Below, piece after piece: positions 13,501 through 26,078 of a DNA stretch of 64,000 bases. How positions within the stretch are numbered: the first letter of the stretch is position 1; every line of letters starts with the position of its first letter. This stretch comes from Hesseltinella vesiculosa (Eukaryota > Mucoromycota > Mucoromycetes > Mucorales > Cunninghamellaceae). The notes beneath the pieces were generated by a model. That model did not search any database, was not told where the DNA came from, and saw only the letters and a list, made by a program, of their open reading frames with translations. Both the position numbers and the translations under genes were made by a program. Location: positions 124,001-188,000 of the forward strand of contig MCGT01000035.1 of NCBI GenBank assembly GCA_002104935.1. Reading direction: 5' to 3'.

Positions 13501-14941
13501 TTCAGCTGAAATTCCTTGCCTTCGGCCATCGAGTTGGCTGTCGACGTCACAAACACCTTCGTTACGCCTTCTTCTTCTGGTAGGTCAGGCATTTCAAGAT
13601 CAAGGCCATCAGTCAAGCTACGATTGACGACATAAAGAAAAAAAAGAGAAGAGGTCAGTAATTCTAGGTGTTCAAGAGAGAGAGGACTGCACTCACGTCT
13701 CCGTCTGTGCCAAGAGCTTTTCATAGGTTTTCGTGTTCTTTTCAAATCGCTGCTTAACGTCATCCGAGAGCTGACCTTTGCTGAAGAGGATATCGTGGTT
13801 ACGGTTGTTCATTTTTTGGATAAACGTATGCTCTTTCTTCAGATGTTCGACAACTGATTCATAGTAGGGCATGATCAGCTCCTCCTTGATGGCTTGGCGT
13901 TGTTCAGGCGTCACCAAGCTAAAATCATCGGATTCGGTTCCGCTCGTCACGGGCATATCGTTGTCTGTGTTGTCGGCTGCGCGTTGTTTACGAGGAATGA
14001 TCCCAAGCACCTCTTGGCCAAAATTCTTGACAAAAGAGGTTACTAAAGGCAGGTTGATGTGCTGTTTCCCATCGGCACCAAGCTAAAGCATGGTTGGAAA
14101 GCAAAAAGTTAGAAAGAAAGGGTCAGGGTTTCTTCCTTTTTTTGCTCACCAATTCACGAAGCACTCGGTAAACAAAGCCTTTGGGACCACTGTTTTCAGA
14201 TGTCACAGGCGAGACGGACTTCTTTTTCTTATTTGAGGTTAAGGCATCGGCCAGACCGGTCATACCATCGTCTTGGCCAGGTACGCCTTCCGTCGAAGCG
14301 AGCGCGGTGACGCCGTCTTCAACGTTCCGCAGCACGCTGACCAACCACAGCTCAGTCGACAGCCGTAGGTACGTTCGTTGGCGAGAGATCCGACTTGTTT
14401 CTTCCTTTTCTTGCTGTTCGGGCGTCATGGCTGCAAGCTGCTGACGATTGGACGGCTGCAGAGCTTTTGCTAATCCGGAAGTCAGTAGCAGGGTAAAGGT
14501 AGTCGGGAACCGTTGGTGTAATGCGGAGACAACCTATTCCATTTTCCAAAAAGTGAGTATCGTTGCCTTGCACAAGACTGCGGTAAAAAAAAAAAAACTT
14601 TACCTCGACGCAAGCTTGAATGTCTTTGGTCGTTTTACATTTCAGCATGCCTTCCAAGACGCCAGCAACAATTTCCGAAATGTACTTTTCCAGCGATAGC
14701 TTTTGAATATCATTGAGAAGCTGCTGGCGATAATCAGCAGCGAGTGAAGTCTTGCATTTCTTGATGAAAGTGGTGTTCTTTTTCATGTTGCTGTCCAAGT
14801 TTTTCAGCGTTGGTTCTAAAGTGTCATAAAAAAAACATTGGTAAGCAAGCCCGGTTCATCTACGTTGATCTAGATTTTCTTACTCTTTTCATTGGCCCAA
14901 GCCTGACGGTTGGAAACGCGAAGGTCTTGCTTCCATCCCAT
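10584..14941 (-). CDS. UPF2: UPF2/NMD2 nonsense-mediated mRNA decay factor
   Basis: Scaffold of the NMD surveillance complex: it bridges UPF1 and UPF3 on exon-junction-bound mRNPs. The start (14939-14941) gives MGWKQDLRVSNRQAW. MIF4G-type helical repeats follow in three blocks (about 14.0-14.8, 13.0-13.9 and 11.6-12.9 kb), with typical phrases such as LDLLLNRLTTLGNRDMID and VCNLLETCGRYLL. An acidic linker sits at about 11290-11420 (DGASDSSSDAEDDDEIQDLL). The C-terminal UPF1-binding segment contains VPSDSQLAVTTRSKQQAERE and LVLNYEERE. The last exon ends GYQHNNGPK at TAA 10584-10586, joined by an intron whose acceptor is at about 10690. More than ten introns; open throughout. Divergent from the AP-2 mu gene, 182 bp away. 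Confidence 0.92.
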
Positions 14942-15123
14942 CGTAATCGATTGCCGTTGAGAGAAAAATGGGAAAAGAATAAAAAGGACAAAAAAAAAGC
15001 CTAACCATTTTTTTTTTTGTTTTGCAACCGTTTTTAAAGCCAGCGCAGGTGCCATTTTTCATTTTCTTTCTCAACCTCATTCCCATCTCTTTTTTAATCA
15101 TAAATTTTACTGTCGCTTGAAAT
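14942..15123. promoter_or_regulatory. Compact bidirectional promoter, UPF2 / AP-2 mu
   Basis: Only 182 bp separate the two divergent ATGs. It contains T/A runs (15008-15020) and no obvious TATA box on either strand. Any core promoter for both genes has to fit here together with both 5' UTRs. Confidence 0.6.
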
Positions 15124-16951
15124 ATGATCAGTGCCTTTTTCATTTATAATCAAAAGGGCGAGGTCCTTATTTCCCGTATCTATCGACATGACCTAAGGTA
15201 ATCAAGAAAATAATTAAAAAAGGAAACAGACTGCTTTGCTGTAGGAGAGACCCGCCATTGGCCATTGAGAAAAAGAAATAGTTCTCATCTCGTTTATTTT
15301 CACCAGACGATCGGTTGCTGACATGTTTCGTATCCATGTCATCTCCAACACGGATGTGCGCTCGCCCATTATCACATTGGGATCCACCTCGTTCTTCCAT
15401 GTTCGTCATGAAAATTTGTACATCGTGGCCGTGACTAAATGGAATGCTAATGCTGCCCTGGTGTTTGAATTTTGCTATCGCATGGTCAACATTGGCCGCA
15501 GTTATTTTGGCAAGTTTGATGAAGAAGCTGTCAAGAATAACTTTGTCTTAATTTATGAGCTCCTGGATGGTAAGCTAGTTTCAGGGCGGCAGGTGATTAA
15601 AGGGGTTGCATGGTGTAACCTTTGTCTTTCATTTAGAAATCTTGGACTTTGGATATCCTCAGAACAGCGAAACCGACACGTTAAAAATGTACATCACCAC
15701 CGAAGGCATCAAGTCGGAACGTGCCGAGGACTCCAGTCGGATTACGATCCAAGCAACTGGGGCTATCTCATGGCGACGCAATGATATCAAATATCGCAAG
15801 AACGAAGCCTTTATCGATGTCATTGAAAGTGTCAACTTACTCATGAGTAACACTGGTACGATCGATGGACACAACGAACACATCCAAATTTTACGTTCAT
15901 TCATTTTTTTTTCTCATTCTAGGCACGATTCTGCGCGCTGATGTGGCTGGTCAAATCCTGATGCGAGCCTACCTGTCCGGCACTCCTGAATGCAAATTTG
16001 GCTTGAATGACAAGCTGCTGCTTGATAAGGATGCATTGAACCGCACCCCGTACGTCTTCCTGGAGGGATGGAGAGAGATACAGAAACTATGCTTTTGCTA
16101 ACCTCTACCCCTCCTTGTTTTGTTTATTTGTTTCCGTGTTAGTGCGCGAAAAACCCATGCCGTGGAGATCGATGACTGTCAATTCCATCAATGTGTCAAG
16201 CTTGGTCGTTTTGACACTGATCGCACCATTAGCTTCATTCCACCTGACGGCGAATTCGAGTTGATGAGATACCGTACCACCGAGAATGTCAACCTGCCTT
16301 TCCGTGTTCACCCTGTGGTCAACGAGATCGGCAAGACCCGTGTGGAATACAAAATTAACGTCAAAGCCAATTTCTCACCCAAGCTTTATGCCAACAATGT
16401 CATCCTACGCATCCCCACGCCTCTGAACGCCGCCAAGGTGGAGGTCAAGGTCGGTTCGGGCGGCAAAGCCAAGTATGTCCCCTCGGAAAATTGCATTCAG
16501 TGGAAGTAAGTTTTTGTTCCCAAGAGATTCTCACCAGGTATAAAAGGCAGAGTTGACCGACTCGTTTTTCGTCAGGATTCCTCGCTTCCAAGGTCAGGCA
16601 GAATTCACCTTGAGCGGGGAAGCTCAGTTGACATCCACTACACACAAAAAAGTCTGGTCCCGTCCTCCTATATCCATGGATTTCCAGGTATAGACAAGCT
16701 GTGGGCGTAGAAAAAAGTAGCAATGACTCGACCTCACCCTTTTTGCATTCTGTCTAGGTATTGATGTTTACTTCGTCTGGGCTTTTGGTGCGTTTCCTCA
16801 AAGTGTTTGAAAAGAGCGGCTACGAATCTGTCAAGTGGGTCCGCTACATGACCAAGGCCGGTTCCTATCAAATCAGAGTAAGCCGTATAACCAAGCGCCT
16901 GTTTTCAGCAAAGAATACTCATGTTCTTTTCTAACTCTTTTATAGTTCTAG
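15124..16951 (+). CDS. APM4: AP-2 complex subunit mu
   Basis: Medium chain of the plasma-membrane clathrin adaptor AP-2, which binds YxxPhi cargo signals. The ATG at 15124 opens [20 protein letters not shown]. It is spliced (15196/15305) to [11 protein letters not shown], then [20 protein letters not shown], the classic end of the longin-like domain. The mu-homology domain contains [24 protein letters not shown] and [14 protein letters not shown], and runs to KAGSYQIRF. The final exon is only six bases (TTC TAG, 16946-16951). About 430 residues, the normal length. [14 protein letters not shown] and the ending mark AP-2 mu rather than AP-1 mu. No break seen. Confidence 0.95.
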
Positions 16952-17091
16952 GCAATCAACCGTTGTCTTCTTTAAGACGTGTTCCAATACCCTTATTTAT
17001 TTTCCCTCTCTCTCATCGTCGACGACCGTCCTTCCTCTAGATTTTTTTTGAGCTTTCCATTTTGAAATGTACAAATGAGTTGTTTCTTTTA

Positions 17092-17491
17092 CTAGTTTTT
17101 GGCTGGTTTCATAATGTCGGCATAGCCTAAATTACTCATATCGTCCTTGTCCATCAAGCCCCTAGAAAAAAAAGCAGTATGTTTTTCGAGGTCCTCAGAA
17201 AAATGCTCGCCGAACTTACTTGTCCATGCGGCATTGCAGGTACGCTTTAGAAAGTTCGCGACAGGCGCCATTATTGTTCTTGTTGTCTCGTAAGCATTGC
17301 ATGTACGTTTTCATGAATTCTTTGCATTCGCCTAGGATCGATCGGATCAGTGGTCCATCGACCTTTTTTTTTTTTTTTTTTTTGCTCCTGGCCCATTTTC
17401 CTTCCCTACCTTCATGATCTAATGGAAAGCTGCCAAGCAATGGTGGCGAACCTGAAGTAGATTCTGTATTTGATGGACGACCAAAACCCAT
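17092..17491 (-). CDS. COX19: COX19-like CHCH-domain protein (cytochrome oxidase assembly)
   Basis: Small twin-CX9C protein of the mitochondrial intermembrane space, needed to assemble cytochrome c oxidase. Three exons join in frame: MGFGRPSN...GSFPLDHEG, then ECKEFMKTYMQCLRDNKNNN with GACRELSKAYLQC, then GLMDKDDMSNLGY. The two CX9C pairs are C-KEFMKTYMQ-C and C-RELSKAYLQ-C. GSFPLDHEGEC before the first Cys pair is the COX19 signature. About 90 residues. The intron at 17335-17415 holds a long poly-T tract (poly-A in the sense strand). Confidence 0.9.
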
Positions 17492-17494
17492 TCG

Positions 17495-18488
17495 TGTGAC
17501 AGAGTAGCAAGGGGGATTAGAAAAGGTGCAAAAGAGAGAAACAAGAAAATGGCAGCTGAAAACGGGCCTTTCCGCTTTTGCGTCCCGCAGTGGTTGTTTA
17601 TTTTTTCAGCTGAGTGCGTGCAAAATCATTTTTAGTGGCATTTTCACACTCGTTCAAAATCTCAGAATCTGATCTCTCAAAAGTGCTTGTAGTCAAATTC
17701 AGTCTCGAATACAGTTTAACGAACCAATTTTAATTCAAAAAAACAAACACTACAACGTAATATTTTGCACAATTATCCCATCCGCCTCATTCTTGATCAA
17801 AGTGCAGAGTCCTTTCGCCAACCCATCCAAAGTGGTTCGAAGTTTGGATATCAATAAAAAAAGAGAAAACCGCTTATGAAAGATCGTACAAGCACCATTG
17901 GTTGTGCGCAAAAATACCGGGTATTTGACTCCATGATGAAAAGCACAGGCTCCCGCATGCGTGAGCTCGTCTGTTGTCACAGCTGATTATCAAATCCCTA
18001 CCGCGGAAGGCCTCCAAAAAAAAGTGACGCTTGCTGAAGCAAAGAACGAAAGTGGAGGACCGCCTTATGGTTGTCTTATGCCCTGAAACATCCATTCTAC
18101 ATGGGTGCATGAATGATCAGGTGCACAGTGATCTAAAAATGAGCACCTATTGCTTTTTTCAAGGGTACTGGAATTCTTATTTTTAGTGATCGACCTACTT
18201 TGTTTAGAAGAAAATCAAAACTTTCTCCTCATTTTTGGAAATCGCTAGCACCCAACTTGTTCTCGAAGGAATGATGCTTCGTCATTCATGAGCACCACAT
18301 GGTGCCATTTTCATACTCCCTCCTGAAAAAATTGCCCCTAAAAAACACGAAAACCTCTTTGTGTCACTCATTCATGACAATAGCGCTTCCCATTTGTCCA
18401 CAATGATATGAAAAATGTGGCTTTACGCAAAAAAAAAAAAAAAAAAATAACCAGATCAGGAATTAAAAAGTTATTAGGAGTGTGTTCA
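17495..18488. other. Intergenic with repeat fragment; no secure gene
   Basis: Holds repeat copy 2 (about 17610-17700). A minus-strand open stretch (17750-18110, ending ADGIIVQNITL) shows no motif I recognise and no convincing start, so I do not call it a gene. Confidence 0.35.
17610..17700 (+). repeat. Dispersed repeat family, copy 2 (internally deleted fragment)
   Basis: Head-like gagtgcgtgcaaaatcattt is followed at once by tail-like ttcaaaatctcagaatctga and ctcaaaagtgctt. Compared with copy 1 the middle (gatcagatcg to the ggtgcc block) is missing. Confidence 0.6.
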
Positions 18489-18495
18489 TATAAAA
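18489..18495 (+). promoter_or_regulatory. TATA box of secreted-protein gene 1
   Basis: TATAAAA 83 bp before the ATG at 18572. All four paralogs have the same motif 70-91 bp upstream. Confidence 0.55.
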
Positions 18496-18571
18496 TATGT
18501 TGTCAAAAAAAACAAAAACAAATCCCCAACTTTTTTTTTTGTTTATCGTCATCAACCGAGTGAAAAAAAAA

Positions 18572-19249
18572 ATGAAATCTATTATGTTACTCGTAGTCAC
18601 GGCGATCATATTTGTGAGCATGGTGGCAAGTGTGCCTTGGCCAAACACCACGTATACATTGTCTGTGAATAGCCCAACTTCATTCTGCATGTTTATGCCT
18701 CCGCATAAGGGTGATTCTGTCGGTGGGACGATCAGCAAAGGTGTTCCTCAATGCACGTCGTCCAAGCTTTCCAACTCGCACCGTGTATTCCCCAAAGGCT
18801 TCATTGTCTCTGCCCATTATGCTATCAATAACACGGAGCATTTTGAACAAATCACTGGCAAAATTGACCCCAGCAAGTATGGCCTCTCCACCTCTGACCA
18901 AGGTGGCCAGTACGATTACCAGTAAGAAAAGTTTGGTCAAGAATAGGGGGAAGGATCATCATTGGCAAAAACCATTTCGGAATTATAAATTTCAGCCTGC
19001 GCCTCATTTTTTTTTTTTTTTGAATTTCGACAGACAAATCTCAGGTGTTCTGTGCAACTACGACCATTTCTTTGTTGCTCTTTTGGAACCTGCCCATAAT
19101 CGCTTCTGCATCCGTTGCTGCAAATACAGGCAAGTGATTAAAATAAGCTCGTAGTAAGACTGATCTTTGCGCTTTTATTTTGTAGTCGCGACTGTGTCAC
19201 AGATGAGTCCTCCAAAGGCTGCCCTGCTGTGATCCCAGGGGCATATTAA
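18572..19249 (+). CDS. Small secreted cysteine-rich protein, paralog 1
   Basis: First of four related genes. Exons 18572-18921, 19034-19129 and 19186-19249. A signal peptide (MKSIMLLVVTAIIFVSMVAS) leads into a mature domain with FCMFMPP, GVPQCTSS, a GFI-SAHY motif, DQGGQYDYQ, a C-N-Y-D-HFFV segment (GVLCNYD), a CIRCCKY cluster and GCPAVIPG. Eight cysteines match the other copies. Of the four it is the most divergent around the signal peptide, with no dibasic propeptide site. Intron 2 (19130-19185) uses a GC donor, ACAG|GCAAGT. The domain resembles fungal secreted proteins sometimes named macrophage-activating glycoprotein; the function is unknown. Confidence 0.82.
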
Positions 19250-20068
19250 CGTTCTAGTCTCTGCATCCTTTTATTAATGTGTAGTCTGCTACTGCCACTT
19301 TTGTTAACCATTGTTTCGATGTTGCGATATTATTTAAAAAATAAAGTCACATCGACAAAACCACCCTGCATGGAAGCAAACAAAAAATAAAATAAAAATA
19401 GGGGTCGAAGGGCAAAGCCGAGGTTGCTGAGTCAGTTGGTGTGGGTGACCCTGGGTTAGCCATTTTTCTAATTTTAGCGGGCATTGCTGGTATACTAAAT
19501 AAAAGGCTAGTAAAGTCGCGTCGTTCTCTTTGAAAACAAAAACTTGGTGCATGATTCAGTGTGATGAGCTGCAAACATGTCACTCGTTCACTCTTAACTG
19601 GGCTACCTGGTATTCTTTATTTTCTTTTTAGAAGCAAGAGCTGTTTCATGCAGTCCACTTGTTATTTTGTGGCTGAATGGGCAAAACAATGGCAAAAAAA
19701 AAAAAAAAAAGAACGGCAAAAGAAGCATTGAGAACAAATGTCTAGGAGCATTTCATTCAGCAATAAACTCCATGTCAAAATAACAGCTATGTATGGTAGT
19801 GGCAAATTTCTACCTATCTGGCAAAGAGTGTGGACAGGGTTGATGGCCAGCTCAAGGGCAGACTGCACAGAACCCCGCCTTTAATTCACTTTCAAAGTAG
19901 AGGAGGGTAATTCCTATGCGCAGCTTCTTCTGCAATACTAGCGCGCTGCTTTAGTGCATAGAGAAAATGAAGCAGGAGATCAGCACAACAAAAGGGACTA
20001 AAAATACATCCAACAATAAACATGGGCGTCGTAAGGCATCAGTTCATGATGGGAGTTAAACAAAAAAA
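19250..20068. other. Intergenic between secreted paralogs 1 and 2
   Basis: 3' UTR-like T-rich DNA with aataaa near 19340, then AT-rich sequence with an A run at 19694-19711. Nothing coding is supported. Confidence 0.4.
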
Positions 20069-20075
20069 TATAAAA
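20069..20075 (+). promoter_or_regulatory. TATA box of secreted-protein gene 2
   Basis: TATAAAA inside an A-rich stretch, 91 bp before the ATG at 20160. Confidence 0.55.
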
Positions 20076-20159
20076 AGGCGACGTTTTCTAGAGACAGCAT
20101 CCATTAATCTACAAGAAATCTCCACCTTGGAAATCAAACTCTCCTCAAATCCTTTAAAA

Positions 20160-20812
20160 ATGCATTCTACCATGATCAATTGTGCAATGTTAGCGTTACT
20201 GGCTGCTTGTTTGGTGTCCTTGGCAACCAGTATGCCATTAAAAACCCGTAGCTATTCCATCCAGCTGAACAGTGACTCCGCTTTTTGCTCCTTTTTGCCA
20301 CCAAACTATGGTGATGACGTGAGTGGTACCGAAGAAAAGGGTATCCCGCAATGCACAGACAAGGGTCTCTCCAACAGTGGCCGTGTGTTCCCTGATGGCT
20401 TCATTGACTCGGCTCATTACTATGAAAACAATGCCGACCATTATGTCCAGGTGACAGGCCGTATGGACCGAAAAGCCTACGGCCTCAAGAAATCTGATCA
20501 AGGCGGCCAGTATGATTACAAGTAAAACTTTAAAAAAAAAGCTGAAGAGGTTCTCATTTTGCCATTATTTTACTTTTTTACCAGGCATAACAAGGATGTG
20601 ACATGTGACGGGTTCAAATTCTTTGTCAATCTGGTGGAGCCCAATGCCAACCGTTATTGTATCCGTTGCTGCAAATATGCCCGCGATTGTGGTAAAGAAG
20701 AGCCGGACCGAGGGTATACAAAGTGCAGTAAACTTATTTTTTTTTTATCGCAGTGATTGATAAACCGACCGAGGGTTGTGATGTAGTGGTCCCTGGCGAC
20801 TACAGCTATTGA
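20160..20812 (+). CDS. Small secreted cysteine-rich protein, paralog 2
   Basis: Exons 20160-20521, 20585-20691 and 20754-20812. The start at 20160 was chosen over an upstream in-frame ATG (20022) because it puts a clean signal peptide (MINCAMLALLAACLVSLATS) at the N terminus and lies after the TATA box. The mature part carries FCSFLPPNYGDD, GIPQCTDKGLSNSG, VFPDGFIDSAHYY, YVQVTGRMDRKAYGL, SDQGGQYDYK, DVTCDGFKFFVNLVEP, YCIRCCKYARDC and EGCDVVVPGDYSY. Eight cysteines are conserved with the other paralogs, suggesting four disulfides. Function unknown; extracellular location is inferred from the signal peptide. Confidence 0.85.
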
Positions 20813-22261
20813 ATAAATGAGCCACACAGGCACATGTTTTTAACAAGTCAGACGAGGAAGAGGAAGGCGATGTCTAAAAAAGTCTATTTTTTCATTTCTT
20901 CTTTTTTTGGACATGTCCGAGAGCAGTCAAAAGGATCCAGCTTTGGGACGGAACCATGTCAGGTGCTAAGCCCGGCTTCTTTTTTTTTTAGACTCTCCTT
21001 GCATGAACCGCATGACCCCGGTTGGCAGATGGGATGGGGGGTCTTTTTAATTCACGTGAGGCAAACGATTCGTGAAACTTGTGCTGCGAATTTCCCAAGT
21101 ATGCTGGCACCCATGGTGCAACTTGTTTCATGCCAATGACAAGACGGGGCCGTGATTGGGTAGTGATAAAAAAGGTAAAAAGATGTCAATTTCAGTATGT
21201 GGGTGGGCTATCTCTATGAACCCTGATTGCGAATTTTAAGGGAGGTTCTCCTGCATTCTGCTATTTTTTTTGTGGAGGCATCTCTTTTTCGGCCTTACTT
21301 TCTCGTAAAAAGAATATACTCCCATACACATGACGGGGGAAGTTTGCTTTGTTTATTTATTTATTTTTAGCGGCCCTTTCCTTCAACGGCTGGGTCATTC
21401 AAAAAAATGAGCCAAGGGTAGAATCATGCGCTTCAGCGGTCAAACACCAGGTCTGGTGACAGAAAAAGTTTAAAGTGTCTTTTTTTTTTTACGCCTTGAC
21501 CTGTGGATCGTTTGATACGGCTCTGAGACAGATAGCATGGAAGAGGGCTCATTTCATTTCAAGCCAGTGTATTTTGTTGACATGATTACCCGTTTTAGTG
21601 GGAAAACAGGCAATTGTTGTGATTCTTCGGCAGAAATGTGATCTAGAACGCATGCCATTGTTTTATCAAGGATTAAAAAAGAGGTCATGGCTTTGCTGGA
21701 GACTACATTGTCTGGTGACAATCAACGATCCTTTTTTTTTAGATCCATAAAAAATAGGCGTATATTTATTTAGAAATGAACAAGAGGGCCTAAAAAGTCA
21801 TGGTTCCCTTTTTTGCTTTCGAAGCCAAGGTTCGAGAGCGGAAGCTGGGAGCGCAGGGTGTATTCAAGTATGAAAAAAGTTTAAAAGATCCAGTTCTCTT
21901 TTACGGACGTATCCTCCTACTTCGAACTTCTCGGTGAAGAAAGGGGTTATTTTTGAAGGAAACAGATTTTCCGTGCATGCGTTGCATAAGTAGGCGATTA
22001 CATCCAAACGGCCAAAAAGGAATGGGGAGGGGGCTGCTGTTGCTCAGAATGGTCACTTTGTCCTTTGCTCGTGCACATGACAGTGTAAAACCGTTGATGA
22101 AACCATTACGGAATGGACGAAAATACACAACAGGGTTCAGCCGTTTGGTTTTGACACTAAAAATAATGCATGGACATCAAAAAAAGTAACCTGATCGGGG
22201 ACCCATTTTCGCGCATGGCTGGAGAGAAAAAAAGGAGGGAGGTGCGAAAGATTGCGAAAAG
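20813..22261. other. Intergenic between secreted paralogs 2 and 3
   Basis: About 1.45 kb with many short T and A runs and no ORF that looks like a gene or repeats elsewhere in the window. It presumably holds the 3' UTR of paralog 2 and the promoter of paralog 3. Confidence 0.35.
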
Positions 22262-22268
22262 TATAAAA
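22262..22268 (+). promoter_or_regulatory. TATA box of secreted-protein gene 3
   Basis: TATAAAA 71 bp before the ATG at 22333. Confidence 0.55.
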
Positions 22269-22332
22269 ATGGGGCAAAGAATATTCAGCAGTTGTTTTCT
22301 TTTCTTGTCAATTTTATTAATTGCAAAGAATA

Positions 22333-23024
22333 ATGCAACGTCTCTATTGTCTTCTTGCTATTGTGGTGGCTTTGGTGGTGTCCGTGAGCTCGGCCCCTTT
22401 GGTCAAGCGAGGATATACCATTCACTTGAACAGCGATACTGCTTTTTGCTCCTTTATGGTAAGTCATTCTGTGGAGAAGAGTACAGCAATGTGTTGAATA
22501 TTTTTTCAACTTCATAGCCTCCTAAACCTGGTGATGATGTGGGCGGCACTGAAAATCAAGGTATTCCCATGTGCTCCTCAGCCAGCCTGTCCAGCAGTGG
22601 TAAGGTCTTCCCTACTGGTTTCATTGTGACCGCACACTATGTCAAGACGTCGACCTATGTCCAAGTGACCGGTAGAATGAACCGTTCAAAGTATAGCTTG
22701 AAAGCCACGGATGGCGGTGGCCAATATGATCACAAGTAAGTTTGAAAAAAAAAAAAAGAGTACGAAGAATTGCCGGTACTGACGAGGATGGGGCTTTTAA
22801 ACAAAGGGACATTTCTGGCGTGACTTGCAATGGCTACAAATACTTTGTTAATATGCTTGAGCCTGATGCTGACCGATATTGTATCCGTTGCTGCCAATGT
22901 AAGGAAAAAAAAAAAAGAAGCGGAGAAACTCTCGTCCTCACTTTTTCACTTAGCTTCCACTGATTGTAACACGGGCAAGAGCACCTATGGCTGCCCACGA
23001 GTAGTTCCTGGCAATTACAGCTAG
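22333..23024 (+). CDS. Small secreted cysteine-rich protein, paralog 3
   Basis: Exons 22333-22458, 22518-22735, 22807-22898 and 22954-23024. Signal peptide MQRLYCLLAIVVALVVSVSS, then APLVKRG, a likely Kex2-type dibasic site. The mature domain is FCSFM-PPKPGDDVGGTENQG, CSSASLSSSG, VFPTGFIVTAHY, YVQVTGRMNRSKYSL, DGGGQYDHK, DISGVTCNGYKYFVNMLEP, YCIRCCQ and YGCPRVVPGNYS. It is closest to paralog 4: both have the KR/RR site and DISGVTCNGYKYFVN. It has one more intron (after FCSFM) than paralogs 1 and 2; paralog 4 has an intron within two codons of the same place. Confidence 0.86.
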
Positions 23025-23890
<866 letters not shown>

Positions 23891-24446
23891 TCAGGGAGGG
23901 ATGACAACATCACAGCCTTTGGTGGATTGACCAATATTGCAGTCCGCCTGCGATTTGCAGCAACGAATGCAGAAATCACCAGAATCGGGTTCTAGGATGT
24001 TGACAAAGTACTTGTAGCCATTACAAGTGACGCCTGAGATGTCCCGGTTATCGTATTGACCACCACCGTCATTAGGACTTAATTGATAAGCCGAGATGTC
24101 GATGGTGGCTCGGATTTGGGTATAAGTAGCTGTGCTTCTGTAGGTGGCATTCTGGATGAAGCCTTGGGGGAACGTGGTAGAGGAGCCCAGTGAAGGGTCA
24201 GTGCACATGGGAATACCTTGATCTTCTGTCGCACCCACATCATCACCAGGCTGAGGAGGCATAAAACTGACGTTGGCAAGGTAAAAGGGGTTAGAAGCAC
24301 GTCACATTGGTTAACTTTCTTTCTTACCTGCAAAATTCTGTGCTGGATTTGATCTGAATAGTATAGCCACGACGGACAATAGGCAAGGCCAAAAGGGTGG
24401 TGGAGAGGTAGGCAAGGATAACACACACAAGGAGAGCCAATTGCAT
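23891..24446 (-). CDS. Small secreted cysteine-rich protein, paralog 4
   Basis: Minus strand, two exons (24446-24328 and 24266-23891). Signal peptide MQLALLVCVILAYLSTTLLA, then LPIVRRG, a dibasic site like that of paralog 3. The mature domain has FCSFMPPQPGDD, GIPMCTDPSLGSS, FPQGFIQNATY, DGGGQYDNRDISGVTCNGYK, FVNILEP, FCIRCCKSQADC and KGCDVVIPP. The eight-cysteine pattern is intact but the C terminus is shorter by a few residues. The last two introns of paralog 3 are absent here. A TATAAAA lies 75 bp upstream (24521-24527, minus strand). Extracellular role unknown. Confidence 0.86.
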
Positions 24447-24520
24447 TGTTTCTGGAGACTTTACAGTATTTTGGAGTTAAGGTAATGAAAAGAGAAAAGA
24501 AAAAGGCCAGAGGCCAGCCC

Positions 24521-24527
24521 TTTTATA
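24521..24527 (-). promoter_or_regulatory. TATA box of secreted-protein gene 4
   Basis: TATAAAA on the minus strand, 75 bp before the ATG at 24446. Confidence 0.55.
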
Positions 24528-26078
24528 TTTTGCTGCCTTTTTTAGTACGCCGGTAAAGATGGCCTAAGTATCTAAAATGAGAGAAGAGAGCATCTGACGT
24601 TTTTAGTTCTTTGTTTTTCAAAAGGGCTTGGCGACTCTTGTAAAAATGTACCGTCGAACTACGAAGGACAAAAATAGGCCATGTTTCAGCTTTTTTAGAA
24701 AAAAAAAAAAAAAAAAAAGGGTCTAGATGCAAAACAACCGGGGCAGGCACACCATGTGCAACGATAACATTTGCCTATCCGAGCCTGGTTTCCTAGCGAT
24801 GATCGGAAGCAGGTTGGGGTTTACATCATGGCTCGCTGTCTTGTGGATCAAACACCAAGGTAATGTAATTGCAGGGTGAGAGCGGCCATTGCTGAGAACA
24901 GATTTCGGGTAAAAAATTTCCACCAGGCTGACGGATGCTGGGGCTGTTGTTTTTGTGCATAAACAAACTTCCAGAAAAAGGTGTGTTTATTTTTTGCATG
25001 GTTGCACAGAGGGTTGCCCAGAATGTCAGAAAAAGAGAGGGTGGGAGGATCCCCCAGACTTGTATAGTTACTTTTTTTTATGAGAGAAGTCGTTTCAAAA
25101 GTTCGCAAAAATAGCTGACACGGCGAAATGCAGGTGGTCATACCAAATTCAGCCGCCAAGGTGTCAGTCGGCAAAAAATGTGAGCAGACGACTTTCCTCG
25201 TTCAAAAAAAGTAGAAGTACACAGCCTACGAAGATTTGTTTTCACGGAGTTAAGTTGCGAGAGCCGCTTACTCGAGAACGTGGGGGATTGTGCTAAAAAA
25301 AGTGTCGACATATGGGTGGGGGGGGGGGAGAAAGCGCAGTATTCAGAAAACGACAGGGCCATTGCTTGGCGGTGGACTTAGAGAAAAAGATCAAGAAGTT
25401 TATTCGATTCTCCTTTGCCATCACGGATCTCGGTGTAAGTAAAAAAGGAGGAACCAAAGAAGGAAAACTCACTTCTCTCTCTCCGATCCCTCACATTGAC
25501 CGGCAGGTGGATGAAATCAACACAAGCTTAGCAGAAAGACCATCTCATCCTGAAAGCCAAGGCATGGTACCATCTGGTTCGACATCAAGCAATGACCCTG
25601 GTGTGTCTGCCGAAGAAGAGGTCATTGCTAATGTTAAGGCGAAAACACTGTCCCTAAAACATGGTGCCCATTGGTCAAGCAACGCCCCCTGGCCTTTTGC
25701 CCGCATCGACACCCCCAACCACTCCCACCCCTTAGCCTTTTTTTTTTTACTTCCCAAAGCAACCCCGCAAAAAAGGATTGCCATGTGCTCCGGCAAGAAT
25801 ATGTTTAATGCTTTTTTCCGGTAAGTGTTGCTTTTCGCCAAACACTGAACACAGCCCGGATTGGTAACGGGATTTTCTTTTTTTGCCAGAGTGGAAGCTG
25901 AAATGTCAAAGGCAAGAAGACGTATTCTTTTTTCTCTCATTGACTATCCTCGATTATTTATCTTTGTTTAAAAAAGAAAATCAGGTAAAAAAAGGTGTAG
26001 AGTCGGGAAGTAAAGCATGCACATGTTGTAAAACTACAAAAAAAAAAAAAAAATAGAGACAGGAGGATGTTTCGACCA
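24528..26078. other. Intergenic; possible small gene remnant at 25380-25830
   Basis: Mostly AT-rich. At 25380-25430 and 25507-25830 two plus-strand open stretches can be joined by an intron (gtaagt at about 25434, acceptor at 25506). The joined reading would contain KKIKKFIRFSFAITDL and VDEINTSLAERPSHPESQG. I recognise no domain and no clear start, so it is not called as a gene. Confidence 0.3.

Noticed and set aside
17750..18110. Minus-strand ORFs that might form a small gene
   Set aside because: No recognisable domain, no clear start, and no paralog in the window.
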